From: Cycas panzhihuaensis
Lineage: Eukaryota > Cycadophyta
Assembly (NCBI GenBank): GCA_023213395.1
Contig: CM041465.1
Coordinates: 71,927,741 to 71,991,740 of the forward strand
Length of the DNA: 64,000 bases
Direction of reading: 5' to 3'
Below, piece after piece: positions 11,208 to 21,625 of this stretch (positions within the stretch are counted from its first letter, which is position 1; every line of letters begins with the position of its first letter). The notes below the pieces were generated by a model that did not search any database, was not told the origin of the DNA, and worked only from the letters and a program-made list of their open reading frames with translations. The position numbers were made by a program, and so were the translations under genes.

Positions 11208-12174
11208 AGGGTTACAGTATATGTACTCTCCCCAAGCAGCTTGCTTAAATTTTGCCTGAAATTGAGAGGGTAATGCTTCGAGGTCCTTCTTTAATCTGGG
11301 TATGAAAGTCTCCTAACAACCTGCTGTCTTCATGCTGGTTATGGGATTCCAGAGAGAAAACTGAAATAATCCTGGATTATGGGTACGAACCCTACATGCA
11401 TACCTTTGTTGGTATGGTTACTGTTTGCTGGACTTTATACTTGCTGATTTGAGGCCGAATTTTGTCCTTCTGTCTCCCTGAATTGCAAGGGATGTGCTCG
11501 GCTGCTTGCTGTTGAGAATTCAGATGGAATTATGCTCGATCTCCTGTTGCGTACCTCGCAGGAATGCTTGCAGGTACGTAATATATGCTTTTGTCTTATT
11601 CGCCTCTTTGTTCTATGCGTACTTCGACGGCATACTTTTTCAGGTACGCATAGTATAAACTGTTTAACTTATCCATTTTTCACTATCCGTACCCCGTAGC
11701 GTACTTTTCTCGTATACATAATGTATTTTAGCCTATTTTACATAGTGCATACCAGATAATGTACTTTTTTTCGGTAAGCAGAGTGTATTTTGTCTTATTT
11801 TACACAGTGCGTACCAAATAACGTTCTTTTCTAGTATGTATAATGTATTTTACACAGTGCGTACTTGGTAACATACTTTTCCTGGTACGTATAGTGTATT
11901 TTGACAGTATGTATGTAAAAATTCAGATTTCTTTGACAGAATTCTTTCTTATCCTTGGTTCTTTTAGTCATAATATCCTTGTTTTTAATGATTCTTCATA
12001 TTGCTTATGTATATAGTATGAGTTACGGTTGTTTTTTCTTGTTTTTTTCAAATTTTTTTGTATTTTTGTTTCCATACCGAACTGGATCACATTCCGGTAT
12101 CAAGGCAATTCAATTTGCCTCAACTTCATGCAAAGCGTTATAGTACAACTAGCTGATCTGGCTGGTAAGCTAAT
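11208..12174 (-). other. Element B spacer between integrase and ORF3
   Basis: This 970-bp spacer has no convincing coding content. It contains the GTAC-rich tandem repeats listed separately and T-rich DNA at 11940-12080. Non-coding 3' spacers with tandem repeats are known in Tat/Ogre elements. Confidence 0.65.
11570..11915. repeat. GTAC-rich imperfect tandem repeats
   Basis: About five copies of a unit of roughly 60-70 bp. The unit runs GTGCGTACC..ATAACGTACTTTTC, then GGTACGTATAGTGTATTTT, often followed by GTCTTATTTTACACA. Copies start near 11570, 11617, 11688, 11747, 11808 and 11860 with variable length. The same GTAC words fill the LTRs of this element. Confidence 0.75.
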
Positions 12175-13509
12175 CTATTCGATGTACGGTTTCAACCTGC
12201 TACCATTCACTTGAGTTGGTAGCAGCGGTCCATCTATTTCCCGAAGTTGCACCGATCCGTTCTCAAAGATTTTCTCTGCGATATAAGGTCCCAACCACCG
12301 CATCTTGAGTTTGTCGGGGTGCATCTTGAACTTCTTGTTGTCAAAGAACACTTGATCACCTTCTTTGAATTGAGGTTTGCATAAATGTCGATCATGCCAT
12401 GCCTTTTGTCGTCTCTTTTCTATATTTTGCAACCATTTCGCCATATGTCATTTCTCTTCTAATCGCACCAATTATTCCAATCGTTGTCGTAATGATTGGA
12501 ACTCGTCTAATCGACAATGCATAGCGATTCATAGACTTGGTATCTCGAACTCTATCAGAAGAATGGCTTCTGTTCCGTAGATGAGCTAGAATGGAGTTTG
12601 TCCAGTTGATCTTTTATAAGTTGTTCTGAATGCCCATAACACGGATGGCAATTTCTCAGCCCAATCGGATCTGTCGATGTCATATATTTTTCTTAAGCAG
12701 TTCTTAATTATTTTGTTCGAACTCTCTACTTGGCCATTTGCCCTTGGGTAATATGGGGTAGACTTCCGATGGCTTATCATAAAAGCTGATGTCAATGTCT
12801 CTATGGTTTGACTGAGAAAATGGGCACCTTGGTCGCTCACAATCTCCAAAGGGCATCCAAATCGTGTAATAACTACTGCATGTAAACCGGCATTTTCCAC
12901 ATCTACTTTTCGTAAGGCTCTTGCTTCTACCCATTTTGTCATATAATCTGTTGCCACTAAAATATATCGGGCTTTCGATCGATGGTACAGTTTAATTGGC
13001 CCCACAAAGTCGAGTCCCCATTTTTCGAATGGTGCTAGAGGTAGAATGGGATGTAGGGGTTGGAAATCCTGTCGATTAGGTTTTCCAACTCGCTGACAAT
13101 AGTTACAAGCTTGGATCTATTTTCTGACGTCTTCAAACATGGATGGCCACCAAAATCCGAACATCAAAATTTTTCGCCATGTGGCTAATTTACCCATGTG
13201 TCCACCTGCTACTCCTTCATGCACTTGCGACATAATCTGGTTGATCTCGTGTGGTCGAACGCATCGTCGTAACACTTCATCTAGTCCCAGTTTGTACAAT
13301 TCTCCGTTTATTAATTGATATGGTTCTGCTTTCCTGACGAAATTTCGTCTTTCCGTATGATCCAATTCTATCGGCACTTCTCCAGTCGCTAAGTATTCTG
13401 GTATTCCCTCATACCAGTCTGTTGGAACTACCTCCACGCTGAATAATGTTGCATCTGGAAAGTCATCTGGTATTCCTATGGCTTTTTTCCCGTTTGAGAT
13501 TCTTGACAA
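12175..13509 (-). pseudogene. pol: Element B integrase (broken)
   Basis: Integrase inserts the DNA copy. The N-terminal zinc finger region begins in the frame from 13509 (VRPHEINQIMSQVHEG, HMGKLAT). The core has LDFVGPIK with the first Asp just upstream of 13005, VSDQGAHF with the second, and NGQVESSN with the Glu; the second and third are 35 residues apart. The C-terminal part (12444-12175) has the GPYI.EKIFENGSVQL block. All parts are in one frame but separated by stops near 13115 and 12580. No chromodomain follows, as expected for Tat/Athila rather than chromoviruses. Confidence 0.92.
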
Positions 13510-13566
13510 CTGATCAGGGATAATATGGGCTTTTCCAGGTTTTACGATGATTTTAAAAGAAAATTC

Positions 13567-15056
13567 TTAGAACAACATTAACCATTTGCTGATCCGCCCT
13601 CTCATTATTGGTTTGTTCACCAGATACATCAATGCTTGGTGGTCCACAAAAAACAAGAATGGATTTGCTAATAAATAGTGTCGAAATTTTTGTAGCGCAT
13701 ATACCATGTCGAGTGCTTCTCTCTCTGTCGTAGTATAACTTTGCTTGGCCTTCGTGAGTTTCCGACTGGCGAAGTATATCGGATGATCCATCTTGTCGTC
13801 ACTAGGTTGGGCCAATACGCATCCAATAGCGTATTGTGAAGCATCCACGTGTACATGGAAGGTTTTCTTCCAATCAGGGAATCGCAGTGTGGGTGTTGAT
13901 ATGATGGCTTGTTTTAATGCTTCAAATGCTTGTTGCTGCTCTTCCATCCATTCCCATTCGATATTCTTTTTTAGCAATTCTTCCAGGGGTCCTAATATGT
14001 ATGCTTATCCCCTGATGAATTTTCTGTAATATCCTGTCAACCCCAAAAAACCTTTCAGTTGTCTCCTCGTAAGTGGCATAGGGAAATGTAAAATCGCAGA
14101 TACCTTGGCTAGATCTGTCAGCAATCCTTCTTTGCTGACGATGTACCCCAATAGATTTTCGAAGGGTACTAGGAAGGTATATTTTTCTGGGTTCAAACAC
14201 AACTTGTTTTCTCTGCATGTTTGTAACATCTCCCTCAAGTTTTCCATGTGATCTTTCATTAATCCGTATAGCGTCCAATCGTCTAAGAATACAACCACTT
14301 TTTCCCCAATAAATTTCCGAAATATGTTGATCACGATTCTCTGGAATATGGCTGGTGCATTCGTAAGACCAAATGACATCACTTTATAGGCATAAGTCCC
14401 CCATTCTGTCACGAATGTGGTCTTTGCTTGATCTTCTGGGGCAATCTGCACTTGATTGTACCCACTAAATCCGTCGGTGAAGGAATATATCTCATTTCCT
14501 CCCACCGCTTCCAGAATGTCTTCTGTAAACGGTAACGGAAAGGGATCCTTCTTCGTTACCTTGTTTAATTGTTTGTAATCCACACAGACACGTATTCTCC
14601 CATTCTTTTTGGGAACTACCACTACAGGGCTCACCCAGTCACTGTAGTCAATCTCATAAATGTATCCCGCTTCCAGCATCTTATCTAATTCTGCTTTCAC
14701 CTTATCCCTGTATTTGGGATTCATTCGGTATGGCCTCTGCTTCACTGGTTTTGCGTCTTCTACCAAATCAATATGATGCATTCCTATTTCTGGAGGAATG
14801 CCTTTTAGGTCCTTATATGACCATGCGAATACATCGTGGAATTCCTCAAACAAGCTATTGAGCTTTAACTCGCTTGATTATCCCAATAATTTTCGATTTG
14901 TATTAGTTTGGGATCGTCTTTGCTGCTGATATTGATCTCGATAGTTTTTAAGTTGTTTACTTCAACATCTTCCTTATTTCCGGTTTTGTGCCCCGGGGTA
15001 TCCTCTATTTTTCTTTCTCCAACATTAATTTCCATGAATTCTGTAGGATAATTCAT
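13567..15056 (-). pseudogene. pol: Element B reverse transcriptase and RNase H
   Basis: The RT runs in one open frame from 14853 to 14005 with every key block present: WVSPVVVVPKKNGRIR, the first catalytic Asp at 127 (FTDGFSGYNQ), MSFGLTNAPA and the catalytic pair at 191-192 (FLDD), then LLGYIVSKEG and LKGFLGLTGYYRKF. After one stop, RNase H continues (13977-13567) with HVDASQYAIG, ATTERE-like TTTEREAL and FVDHQAL. An acidic stretch in another frame (15056-14865) leads into the RT and is part of the spacer. The RT itself looks intact; the stop and frame changes around it break the polyprotein. Confidence 0.93.
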
Positions 15057-15092
15057 AATTTCTTCTTCCTCGCCATATATTGATTCTTCTTC

Positions 15093-15863
15093 CTATTTAT
15101 TTGTAATTCCTTGCTCTAAATTTATGCTCATTCTTCTAATATTCTTCAAGATTTTATCTATATTTTTGTTTTCTGATGTATGCATAAAGGTTTTTACAAA
15201 GGATTCCTTCAAGTTTCTCCAAGTCACATCCAGACTTTGTTCCTTTCCTAGGAACCAATCCTTTCCTACCCGTCCCAGGGTGTGGTAGAAGTAGTTGGGC
15301 CAGATCTTCTTGGGTATACTTAGGGATATCCATTTTTGTTTACACTTCTGTATATGCTCACTAGGGTTTTGACCTACATGGAATAACGGGATGTCCAAAT
15401 GTTTTGGATGGTCAAATCGAATTCGAAATGTTGTTTGCAACTCCTTCCAATTTTTTAGAATGGTTTGGTGGGCTAGGTACCAATACCAAGCCGTTCCCCG
15501 TAAGGTAAGTACTAGGTCTTGTTGCCATTGATTTTTATCCCAATTCCCGTGCTCCATCCAGTATTCAATACAGTGGGTTAGATGGGTAGTCCCATATAAT
15601 TGTTCTCCATAGAAAGGCTTAACGTGATTCCCAATATAAGTTTCATAATTTGTTTCTTCTGGGATAGTTATTCTACTGTCTAGACCAGAGTCTCTAGAAG
15701 TATTTACCACCGATTCTCCTTCCATTTCCCTGGGTTTGGCGCCAATCATTGGAAGGGACCGGTTGCTGGGTGGGTATACTTCTAAGGAAGAGGAGGAAGG
15801 AATGTTACTTCCTTCCCCGGGTTGTAATAACAGGGCGGATAGGGAATCTACCTTAGGACCCAT
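15093..15863 (-). pseudogene. Second gag-like domain between protease and RT
   Basis: A 256-codon open frame lies between the protease and RT genes, same strand. Residues about 70-150 have the shape of a gypsy gag: an aromatic FYGE segment, TLRGTAWYWYLAHQT, then W..L...F..RF. A second W..LKESFVKTF unit follows near 215-226. The N-terminal 60 residues are Ser/Pro-rich. The element already has a full gag at 17419-18921, so this would be a second copy or a captured capsid-like domain. I see no LTR pair or target duplication around it that would mark a nested insert. It is in frame 2 of the minus strand while protease and RT are in frames 1 and 0, so it may be frame-shifted or separately expressed. 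Confidence 0.7.
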
Positions 15864-15901
15864 GCCTGATGTAGAAGGGAGGACAGGGTTACTATTAGCT
15901 A

Positions 15902-16351
15902 TTATAAAATTATGAAAAATACTAGGTATACTAGGGGGTTTTGGTCTAGTTTGGTGTTATCCATTGAACTATCATTAGTCATTATATATTCAAAAAAATA
16001 TAAATTATCATTAATGTTCTCAGTTACACATTTAAACAATATATTACATCTATAAGAGGAAGAATTTACTTCATAGGCGTCTTGTAACCAATAGTCCACA
16101 AATCTCATTCCATTTTCGTCGTCTGAAGAGTTGTATATTTCTCCAAAATAATTTGGTTCTTCTTCCTGGTGGTCGATTGATTTGGTGGGTTCTTCAGCAG
16201 TATGATAGAGATTCTCTTCATCGAGGGAAGAGGCTGTTGTTTCACTTACGACAGTCGTACTAGATCCTAAATGCAGTATCATCTCAATGGAGCTCCTTCC
16301 CAACATTGGTAATACCATTTTATTCCCATTATCCGATAAAGTGAAGGTCAC
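15902..16351 (-). pseudogene. Element B protease-downstream linker
   Basis: A 149-codon frame follows the protease after a short stop-containing gap, in the same frame. It starts FTLSDNGNKMVLPMLGR, which resembles the stretch after the retropepsin in Tat elements, and continues Ser- and acid-rich (DEENLYHTAEEPTKS, EEEPNYFGE). No catalytic motif is visible. It probably belongs to the long protease-RT spacer. Confidence 0.6.
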
Positions 16352-16363
16352 ATTCTTCTAGTT

Positions 16364-16873
16364 TTAGAGGCACTGGGTCTTGTATAGCCAAGGCCTCCCC
16401 AATAATGCTGGATAGGGTGTTGCCCCTTTCTCTATTTCTAAAATGGTAAAGTCAATCTTTATTATAATTCCTGCCACATCCACCTTGATGTCGGCTAACC
16501 TTCCCACAGGTCGCACTAATAATTTGTTGGCCAACTTCAATGAATATGTTGCTGCCTCCAATTTTGGGCTTCCCAATTTCCGCCATGTCGAAGTAGGTAA
16601 TACGTTGACGGCTGCACCTCTCTCGACAATCACTTTTCGGAATGTTTCTCCCAATACCACCATTGTCACCATAGGATCCATGTCAAATGATGGCATCACT
16701 TTCTTTAAACTTTTCGTAATTCCGCTTTGTAATATCCCTCCTTTAATCCAATCAATTACTTGGCATAGGGGAATAGTTAATTGTAGTTGTTTTACCAAAT
16801 TCTCCATTAGCAACAGCATTCTTGGAATGTTCTCAGCTGGTAATCCTTTGAATAATTCTTCCATCTGTACCAT
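16364..16873 (-). pseudogene. pol: Element B retropepsin-like protease, altered active site
   Basis: The fold markers of Tat-type retropepsins are present: AAVNVLPTSTWRKLG, LKLANKLL, PVGRLADIKVDV and PYPALLGRPW. The active-site segment reads VIVE84-R85-G86-A87-A88, where these proteases usually have V(I/L)VD(G/S)G(A/S). The catalytic Asp is thus Glu and the next residue Arg, so activity is doubtful. The N-terminal 60 residues (MVQMEELFKGLPAENIP) belong to the gag-protease linker. From 17074 to 16874 lies a broken linker with no motif. Confidence 0.85.
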
Positions 16874-17074
16874 TTGAGGCTATACCTTTGGTTCTTCTGG
16901 TACGTTTTCTTTATCTTTTTGCTTGTTTTTTTGTACGTATACATATTTGGTTTCTGGCTTTCCCATTGGTAATGCACTTTCTTCTTGAGCTAAGCCCTCC
17001 AACACTTGTTTCGCTTGTTTAAACCGATTTATTTCTGTCTGCGGATTCGAATATCCTCAGTTTTCTTTCTCCTT

Positions 17075-18921
17075 TTATTTGTTTTGAAGTTTCACATTTT
17101 TGCTTTTCGGTATAATTGTCATTAGGTTAGTGGCTTTAGCTTTCCCTTTACAGTCCTCTGTTTTATGCTCACTTGGTCCGCAGTTGTTACATACGAACGA
17201 TTTTTGTTCGTATTCTCGTTTGGTTGGGCATTCGGATTTCCAGTGCCCAAATTGTAAACAAATGAGGCATCTTCCCATTGGTTGTTTCTTCCTCGAGGGC
17301 TCCTGTGTACCCCTTGTTGTATAAACGTTTCGAGGTGGGTTGCCTCCCCTTCCCCTACCTCGTCCTCTATACGCTTTTCCTCTTGGATTATAGAAGCAAT
17401 CTTTGGTCATATGCGTATCTACATTGCATATGTGGCACCATTTGTCCCTTTGGTGCAATGAGCTATTTTTGGGTTGAGTTCACATTCTTTCGTCGTGTGT
17501 GAATTTTCCTCACATATGTGGCACCATTTTGTCACTCTGCCTTCGTGGTCTTTCTTCTTTGTTGTTTCCTCTTCTCTGTTGTTTCTTATTTTCAGTCTTG
17601 CCACTTCCTTTCTTAGGGCTTCTAATTCTGATTCCTTTTCTGCTACTCCCACCTTGCAAAAGGGTCGATTATACTGATGTTGTTTAAGTTCCCTGATTTC
17701 CTCTTGTAATCTCAATAAGAGGGAGTCGTGTCCTCCAGCCTGTGCATCCATCTCCATCTCAAAGTCTAACGCTAAATCTTGGGCATTTTTGAACGACTTT
17801 AATGTATGAGCATGCATCATGGCTCTCAGTTTCTCATTCAATCCCCTAACAAAATAATTCTTCATATTGTGGTCAGTGACCGTTTCATTAATCATACTGG
17901 CCGCAATAATTTTCATTCTACTGATATAAGTTAACACCGATTCCCCTGGCCTTTGTTTGATTTCCCTAAGGGCAATTTCCACTGCTTCATTGCTTCAGAA
18001 TTTCTGGAAACTTTCTTCGAAGGATTTCTTTATTTTCGCCCATGAATCATTCTTGTTTACTTCTTTGTACCATGCCAACGGTACTCCCCTTAGTGTATAG
18101 GCGAACCTGGCTTTTATCTCATCCTCATCTGTAATCTTCTTCAAGTCAATCAGATTCTGAAAGAGGTATACGTGTTCGGTTGCATCCGAAGTGTCATTGA
18201 AAATCAACTTCCCAAAATCTCTATAATCATCCATCTTGGGAGATTGTAATGGTGTCCCACCTGGTGGTGATTCTTCCCCTTTCTCCTCCTGATTGGATTT
18301 GGTCTCTTTCCCTTCACTCTTCTCCTTTGGAGATGTACTTGGAGTGCCTACTGCAGTATTATCCTTCCCAAATAATGGATTCTTAAATGGGGTTTTAATA
18401 TGTATAGGTTCTACTACACCTGGTACTTGTATTGTTAATGGTGTCACTGTTATATATGATTGATCAGATGCCTTGTCTGATGAATCCTCAAAAAGTCGCC
18501 TTGTAAGCTTATTTTCCCAATATCTTGGGGACCTTCCTCCGGCTTCTTTTATTGTCACTTAGGTCCTTGGATGTCCTCCATGTATACTTCCCTCTTTTAA
18601 AGTTTCTTTATGCTCCTCATCCACCTTTGGTTTTTCTTCATATTCTGGGCTAAACAGGTCATCTTTGATTAGGGCTGGTGTTAATACCATACGTTTGCCA
18701 TTAGTTCCCTCTTCTTGTGCTTGAGGTGTCTAGGCTCCACTTGCCTCAAATTCTTCAACGGACTGTCCCTTAGTCTCATTGTTCTGCGAACTTAATCTCC
18801 TTGCCCTTCTCAGTTTTGACTCTTTTGACCATTGTAATGCCCTCTGTCTGCTTGTTTCTTTCCCTTTGGGTGAAGTATCCTTTTGTGGCTCTTCTGCCTT
18901 TGAAGGCCTCTTATGTGGCAT
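17075..18921 (-). pseudogene. gag: Element B gag with four zinc knuckles (broken)
   Basis: The reading starts at the ATG ending at 18921 (basic, KRPSKAEEPQKD), passes two stops near 18729 and 18560, and resumes at 18558. The capsid-like part has KARFAYTLRGVPLAWYKE and W.KIKKSFEESFQKF, then REIKQRPGESVLTYISRM and YFVRGLNEKLR. Next comes a heptad-rich segment (LRLQEEIRELKQ, LEALRKEVARLKIR). Four CX2CX4HX4C knuckles follow: CHICEENSHTTKEC in the frame ending 17419, then CHICNVDTHMTKDC, CLICLQFGHWKSEC and CNNCGPSEHKTEDC in the frame 17458-17075, with an RGRGRGRGG stretch between. Four knuckles are more than the usual one or two. Confidence 0.9.
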
Positions 18922-19040
18922 TGGAAGGTCCCCTGGCTGCTGGAGGCTTAGTTATAGCCTGCCATCACGACGACAGCCAAGGTCCTCTGCCCTTTACACA
19001 TTCCTCTTTTTGAGACTCCTGGGCCCTATCCCTCCTCAAT

Positions 19041-19060
19041 GGACGTAGGCAACGGAACCA
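19041..19060 (-). promoter_or_regulatory. Element B primer binding site
   Basis: On the minus strand, one base after the 5' LTR, the sequence reads TGGTTCCGTTGCCTACGTCC. It resembles the tRNA-Asp-type site TGGCGCCGTTGCC used by Athila/Tat elements, with two changes in the core. The exact primer tRNA is uncertain. Confidence 0.65.
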
Positions 19061-19061
19061 A

Positions 19062-19895
19062 TGTTGACTTAGGTTTCCCACTACACTTGTGGGAAGGGTA
19101 CACTTGTCAAGGTTACACAGGTTATAGTCTAGTTTAGGACACAGTCAACATCATCATCCACATATATTCCACAGATTTATTAATGTTTCCACATGATTAT
19201 ATCACAACGGCACACTGATGTAAATCGACATATTCCACATTCAATCCTTGCAACACAGAGAATACACAATTCCAACATAACTTCTTATTTCATTAAGCAA
19301 TAGTTCTTTTACACAAGGTGTTGGAATGCATTCCCTGTACATTCCAGCCTTATACACTAACTCTGTCACATGCGTACCCAGCAGGTACCCATCAAAATAC
19401 ACGGCTTTAGGCTGCTTCCATGCGTACTGGTCTCTGTACTAATGTGTACTGGTATATTTGGCTCTCACCCTAACCGAATGGTCCTTGGGAAGCCTCATAA
19501 ATACGCTCCTTGGTGTCTTTTCGCTGAAGGGTTATGATTGTGCATCATAACTACCTTTTCGATCAAGCGTACCTCTTCCTAACCATTGGTTAGTTTCCTT
19601 AATTACTGCTTTAACTCATCTGTAATAAAATGTCCGCACGTCGGCGTCACCCCAAGCTCCCTTCTGTCTAGTCTTCTCATGTGTACCGTTCCTGTTTGCT
19701 TGCATTCTACTAGGAGGTACGTATATGTGTTGCGCACCTTTACCAGGTATGCACCTGTCATACGTACCCAGAATACTGGATCCTTCACTTTTCGCTGTAT
19801 ACGTACCTCCGTACGGTCCGTACTTGCACAGTCCAAGGATACTCGGCTTCTCTCTGGTCTGCCCATAGCCCAGCGTGTCACATTATGCTCCAACA
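19062..19895 (-). repeat. Element B 5' LTR
   Basis: Copy of 9331-10166, with scattered substitutions and a few indels. It starts TGTTGACTTAGG and ends CTCCAACA on the plus strand and is followed by GTAGC. It is GTAC-rich like its partner. Confidence 0.95.
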
Positions 19896-20739
19896 GTAGC
19901 CAACTCCAAGTTTGAAATATACTTCTTTTATTATCCCATTCTTTATATCAAAGATAAGCTTCTCCTTGTAGATATAAGGAGGCTACTTTAAATATTTCTT
20001 CACTTTGCATGTAGTCATCAGTAAGGGATTCCAAATAAGTATTCATTTTCTTGATCTAATCATTGTAATCAAGAGTCCCATCTCCATTAAATATGGGAGG
20101 TACTGATCTTTCCATTCCAACCAAGAAAAATTTTACTAAAATTTGATGAAGAAATCCTAAAACATTACAAAAATTTTAACCTTTCTTACAAAAAATAATA
20201 CAATTTTTTCTCCATTGATCCAAATTGAGTGATTCCTTTTTTTGGGTGGAAAGGACTTCAAAATGTTTCCAATGGGTCTAGTTTGAGGTGATTTGGATAC
20301 CTGTAACAAACGTTATGACCCTTTCAAGGGAGGTCATAATTAAGGTTTTGGGGACTGCAATCGTACCTATTACTAAAATATAGATAACTTTTCATTATGA
20401 CATACAGATAGATCTAAAACCACTTTCAATGGAAAGTAGACATCGAGATGCATAGATGAAGAAAAAAATTGAAGTCAATCAAATACCTATAGCCAAAGTT
20501 ATATCCATTTGAAATTGCAATAATAGATTTTAAGCCCTAAAGATAGCAACAACCAATATGCCAAAACTAAATTCCCTTCAATTTTTGCAATTTCGCTCCA
20601 AAACTTACAGTATAACCACTCAAATCTTGCAGAACAAGCTTGGTGGACTCAAATTGCAAATATTTTTTTAAAATATTTTCATTTATCCTCCTAAAACTGT
20701 AAATCCTTAATACTCCAAAAGCAAAGCTGTAATACCACT
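19896..20739 (-). other. Element A internal region, 5' half, with gag remnant and primer site
   Basis: On the minus strand, from about 20130 to 19900, a stop-containing frame reads like a gypsy gag start (PPIFNGDG, Y..IKKMNTYLES). At 20726-20737 the minus strand reads TGGTATTACAGC, two bases from the LTR, a slightly altered tRNA-iMet primer site. The rest is AT-rich leader. Confidence 0.6.
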
Positions 20740-21073
20740 TGAAGTGATCCTAAATTGGATCCACTTTTTCAAACGAAAAAAAAAAAAATTGAAATGAAAA
20801 TTGAATAGGCAAAATTGCCTTACGCACCAAGTGCTAAATAAAATTAGAATTAAACCAAAAATAAAACTTATATAATGAAATGGGAGTTACCCTATTTATA
20901 GGTGCCAATATGGCTTCTTATTAAAAAACCAACTTCAATAATAATATAAATAATAAAATACCAACTTCCTAATATAAAAATTGACTTCATATTAATTTGA
21001 AAATACCAACTCCTTAATAAAATAAACTTCTAATAAAATAACAACTTCTCTTAAATAGATTATGATCGCTACA
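20740..21073 (-). repeat. Element A 5' LTR
   Basis: Copy of 8114-8446, about one difference in eight bases by eye. It starts TGAAGTGATCC and ends CGCTACA on the plus strand. Confidence 0.85.
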
Positions 21074-21588
21074 AAACTCGATAGATAATCAACTTAGTCT
21101 AAAATCCCAAGAAATATTTTTTAAACCAGAACAATTTGTAACTAAAATGGTGACCTTGCAATGATGCACACAATTTATTTTCAAGTATATTGTATACTAT
21201 GACATCTAAATCTATGGACTAATGTGGAGGAATGTGACGTGAAGTTGCTTCATCATTAGATGAACATGATCCAAAGATAGGATGAGAAGCACAATTCTAG
21301 ACCCCCCACCTGACCCAAAAAAAATCTATTTTGGAATTGAAATGTATCTTTGTTTATGGAGGCCAGAATTTATGACAAACAACAAATGTAAGTAAAAAGT
21401 TCAATGCACAAAGACTTGAAGGAATAATTAAACCCTTATAGACTTTTATATTTGAATATATTATGTTGTAGAACCACATATATAGAATATAAATCACACA
21501 AGGAATGCTGAAGCGGCAAAAAATGGTTAAATAAAAATAAAAAGAGAGAAAAGATATACACTAAAAAAAGGATGAAAATCTTACATAC

Positions 21589-21625
21589 CTTCATTTGTTG
21601 TCTTTTGAAATTCATTCACCAATTC
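21589..21625 (-). CDS. Candidate 37-nt host-gene exon
   Basis: On the minus strand a pyrimidine-rich acceptor (TCTCTCTTATTGCAG) precedes 37 nt and is followed by a near-consensus donor, GTATGTAAG. Only one of the three phases is open through the exon and it reads ELVNEFQKTTNE plus one base; the other two phases meet TGA. Both flanks are AT-rich, as in plant introns. It lies outside all the LTR elements found. I do not recognise the protein. Neighbouring exons were not found in the window, and introns in large plant genomes can exceed this distance. It could also be chance. Confidence 0.4.

Larger units (their letters stand above)
9331..19895 (-). mobile_element. Element B, large Tat/Athila-like gypsy retrotransposon with extra domains
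   Basis: Two long LTRs (9331-10166 and 19062-19895) enclose a minus-strand coding region. The order is gag, four zinc knuckles, protease, linker, a second gag-like domain, RT, RNase H, integrase, a tandem-repeat spacer and a further ORF. The flanking 5-mers are GTAGT and GTAGC, a target duplication with one change. RT motifs such as FAWSYKDLKG, DGFSGYNQ and VFLDDW fit the Tat/Athila branch of Ty3/gypsy. The element is inserted in element A. Pol is spread over three frames with stops, so this copy is inactive. Confidence 0.93.
8114..21073 (-). mobile_element. Element A, short old LTR retrotransposon, host of element B
   Basis: Two directly repeated segments of about 333 bp (8114-8446 and 20740-21073) bracket this region. 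Next to the right copy, on the minus strand, is a primer-site-like sequence. Next to the left copy is a polypurine tract (AAGGAGGAATGGA on the minus strand). So the element runs on the minus strand. Without the nested element B it would be about 2.4 kb, too short for a full pol. No target duplication is visible (ACATA at left, AAACT at right), and the LTRs have diverged by roughly one base in eight. Confidence 0.8.

Noticed and set aside
11570-11915. Regularly spaced repeats considered as a CRISPR array
   Set aside because: Units are imperfect and adjacent, without unique spacers, in a plant retroelement.
16443-16877. 144-codon plus-strand frame
   Set aside because: It is the antisense shadow of the element B protease.
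19586-19915. Open frames on both strands, 109 and 96 codons
   Set aside because: They lie almost wholly inside the element B LTR, and the other LTR copy does not keep them.
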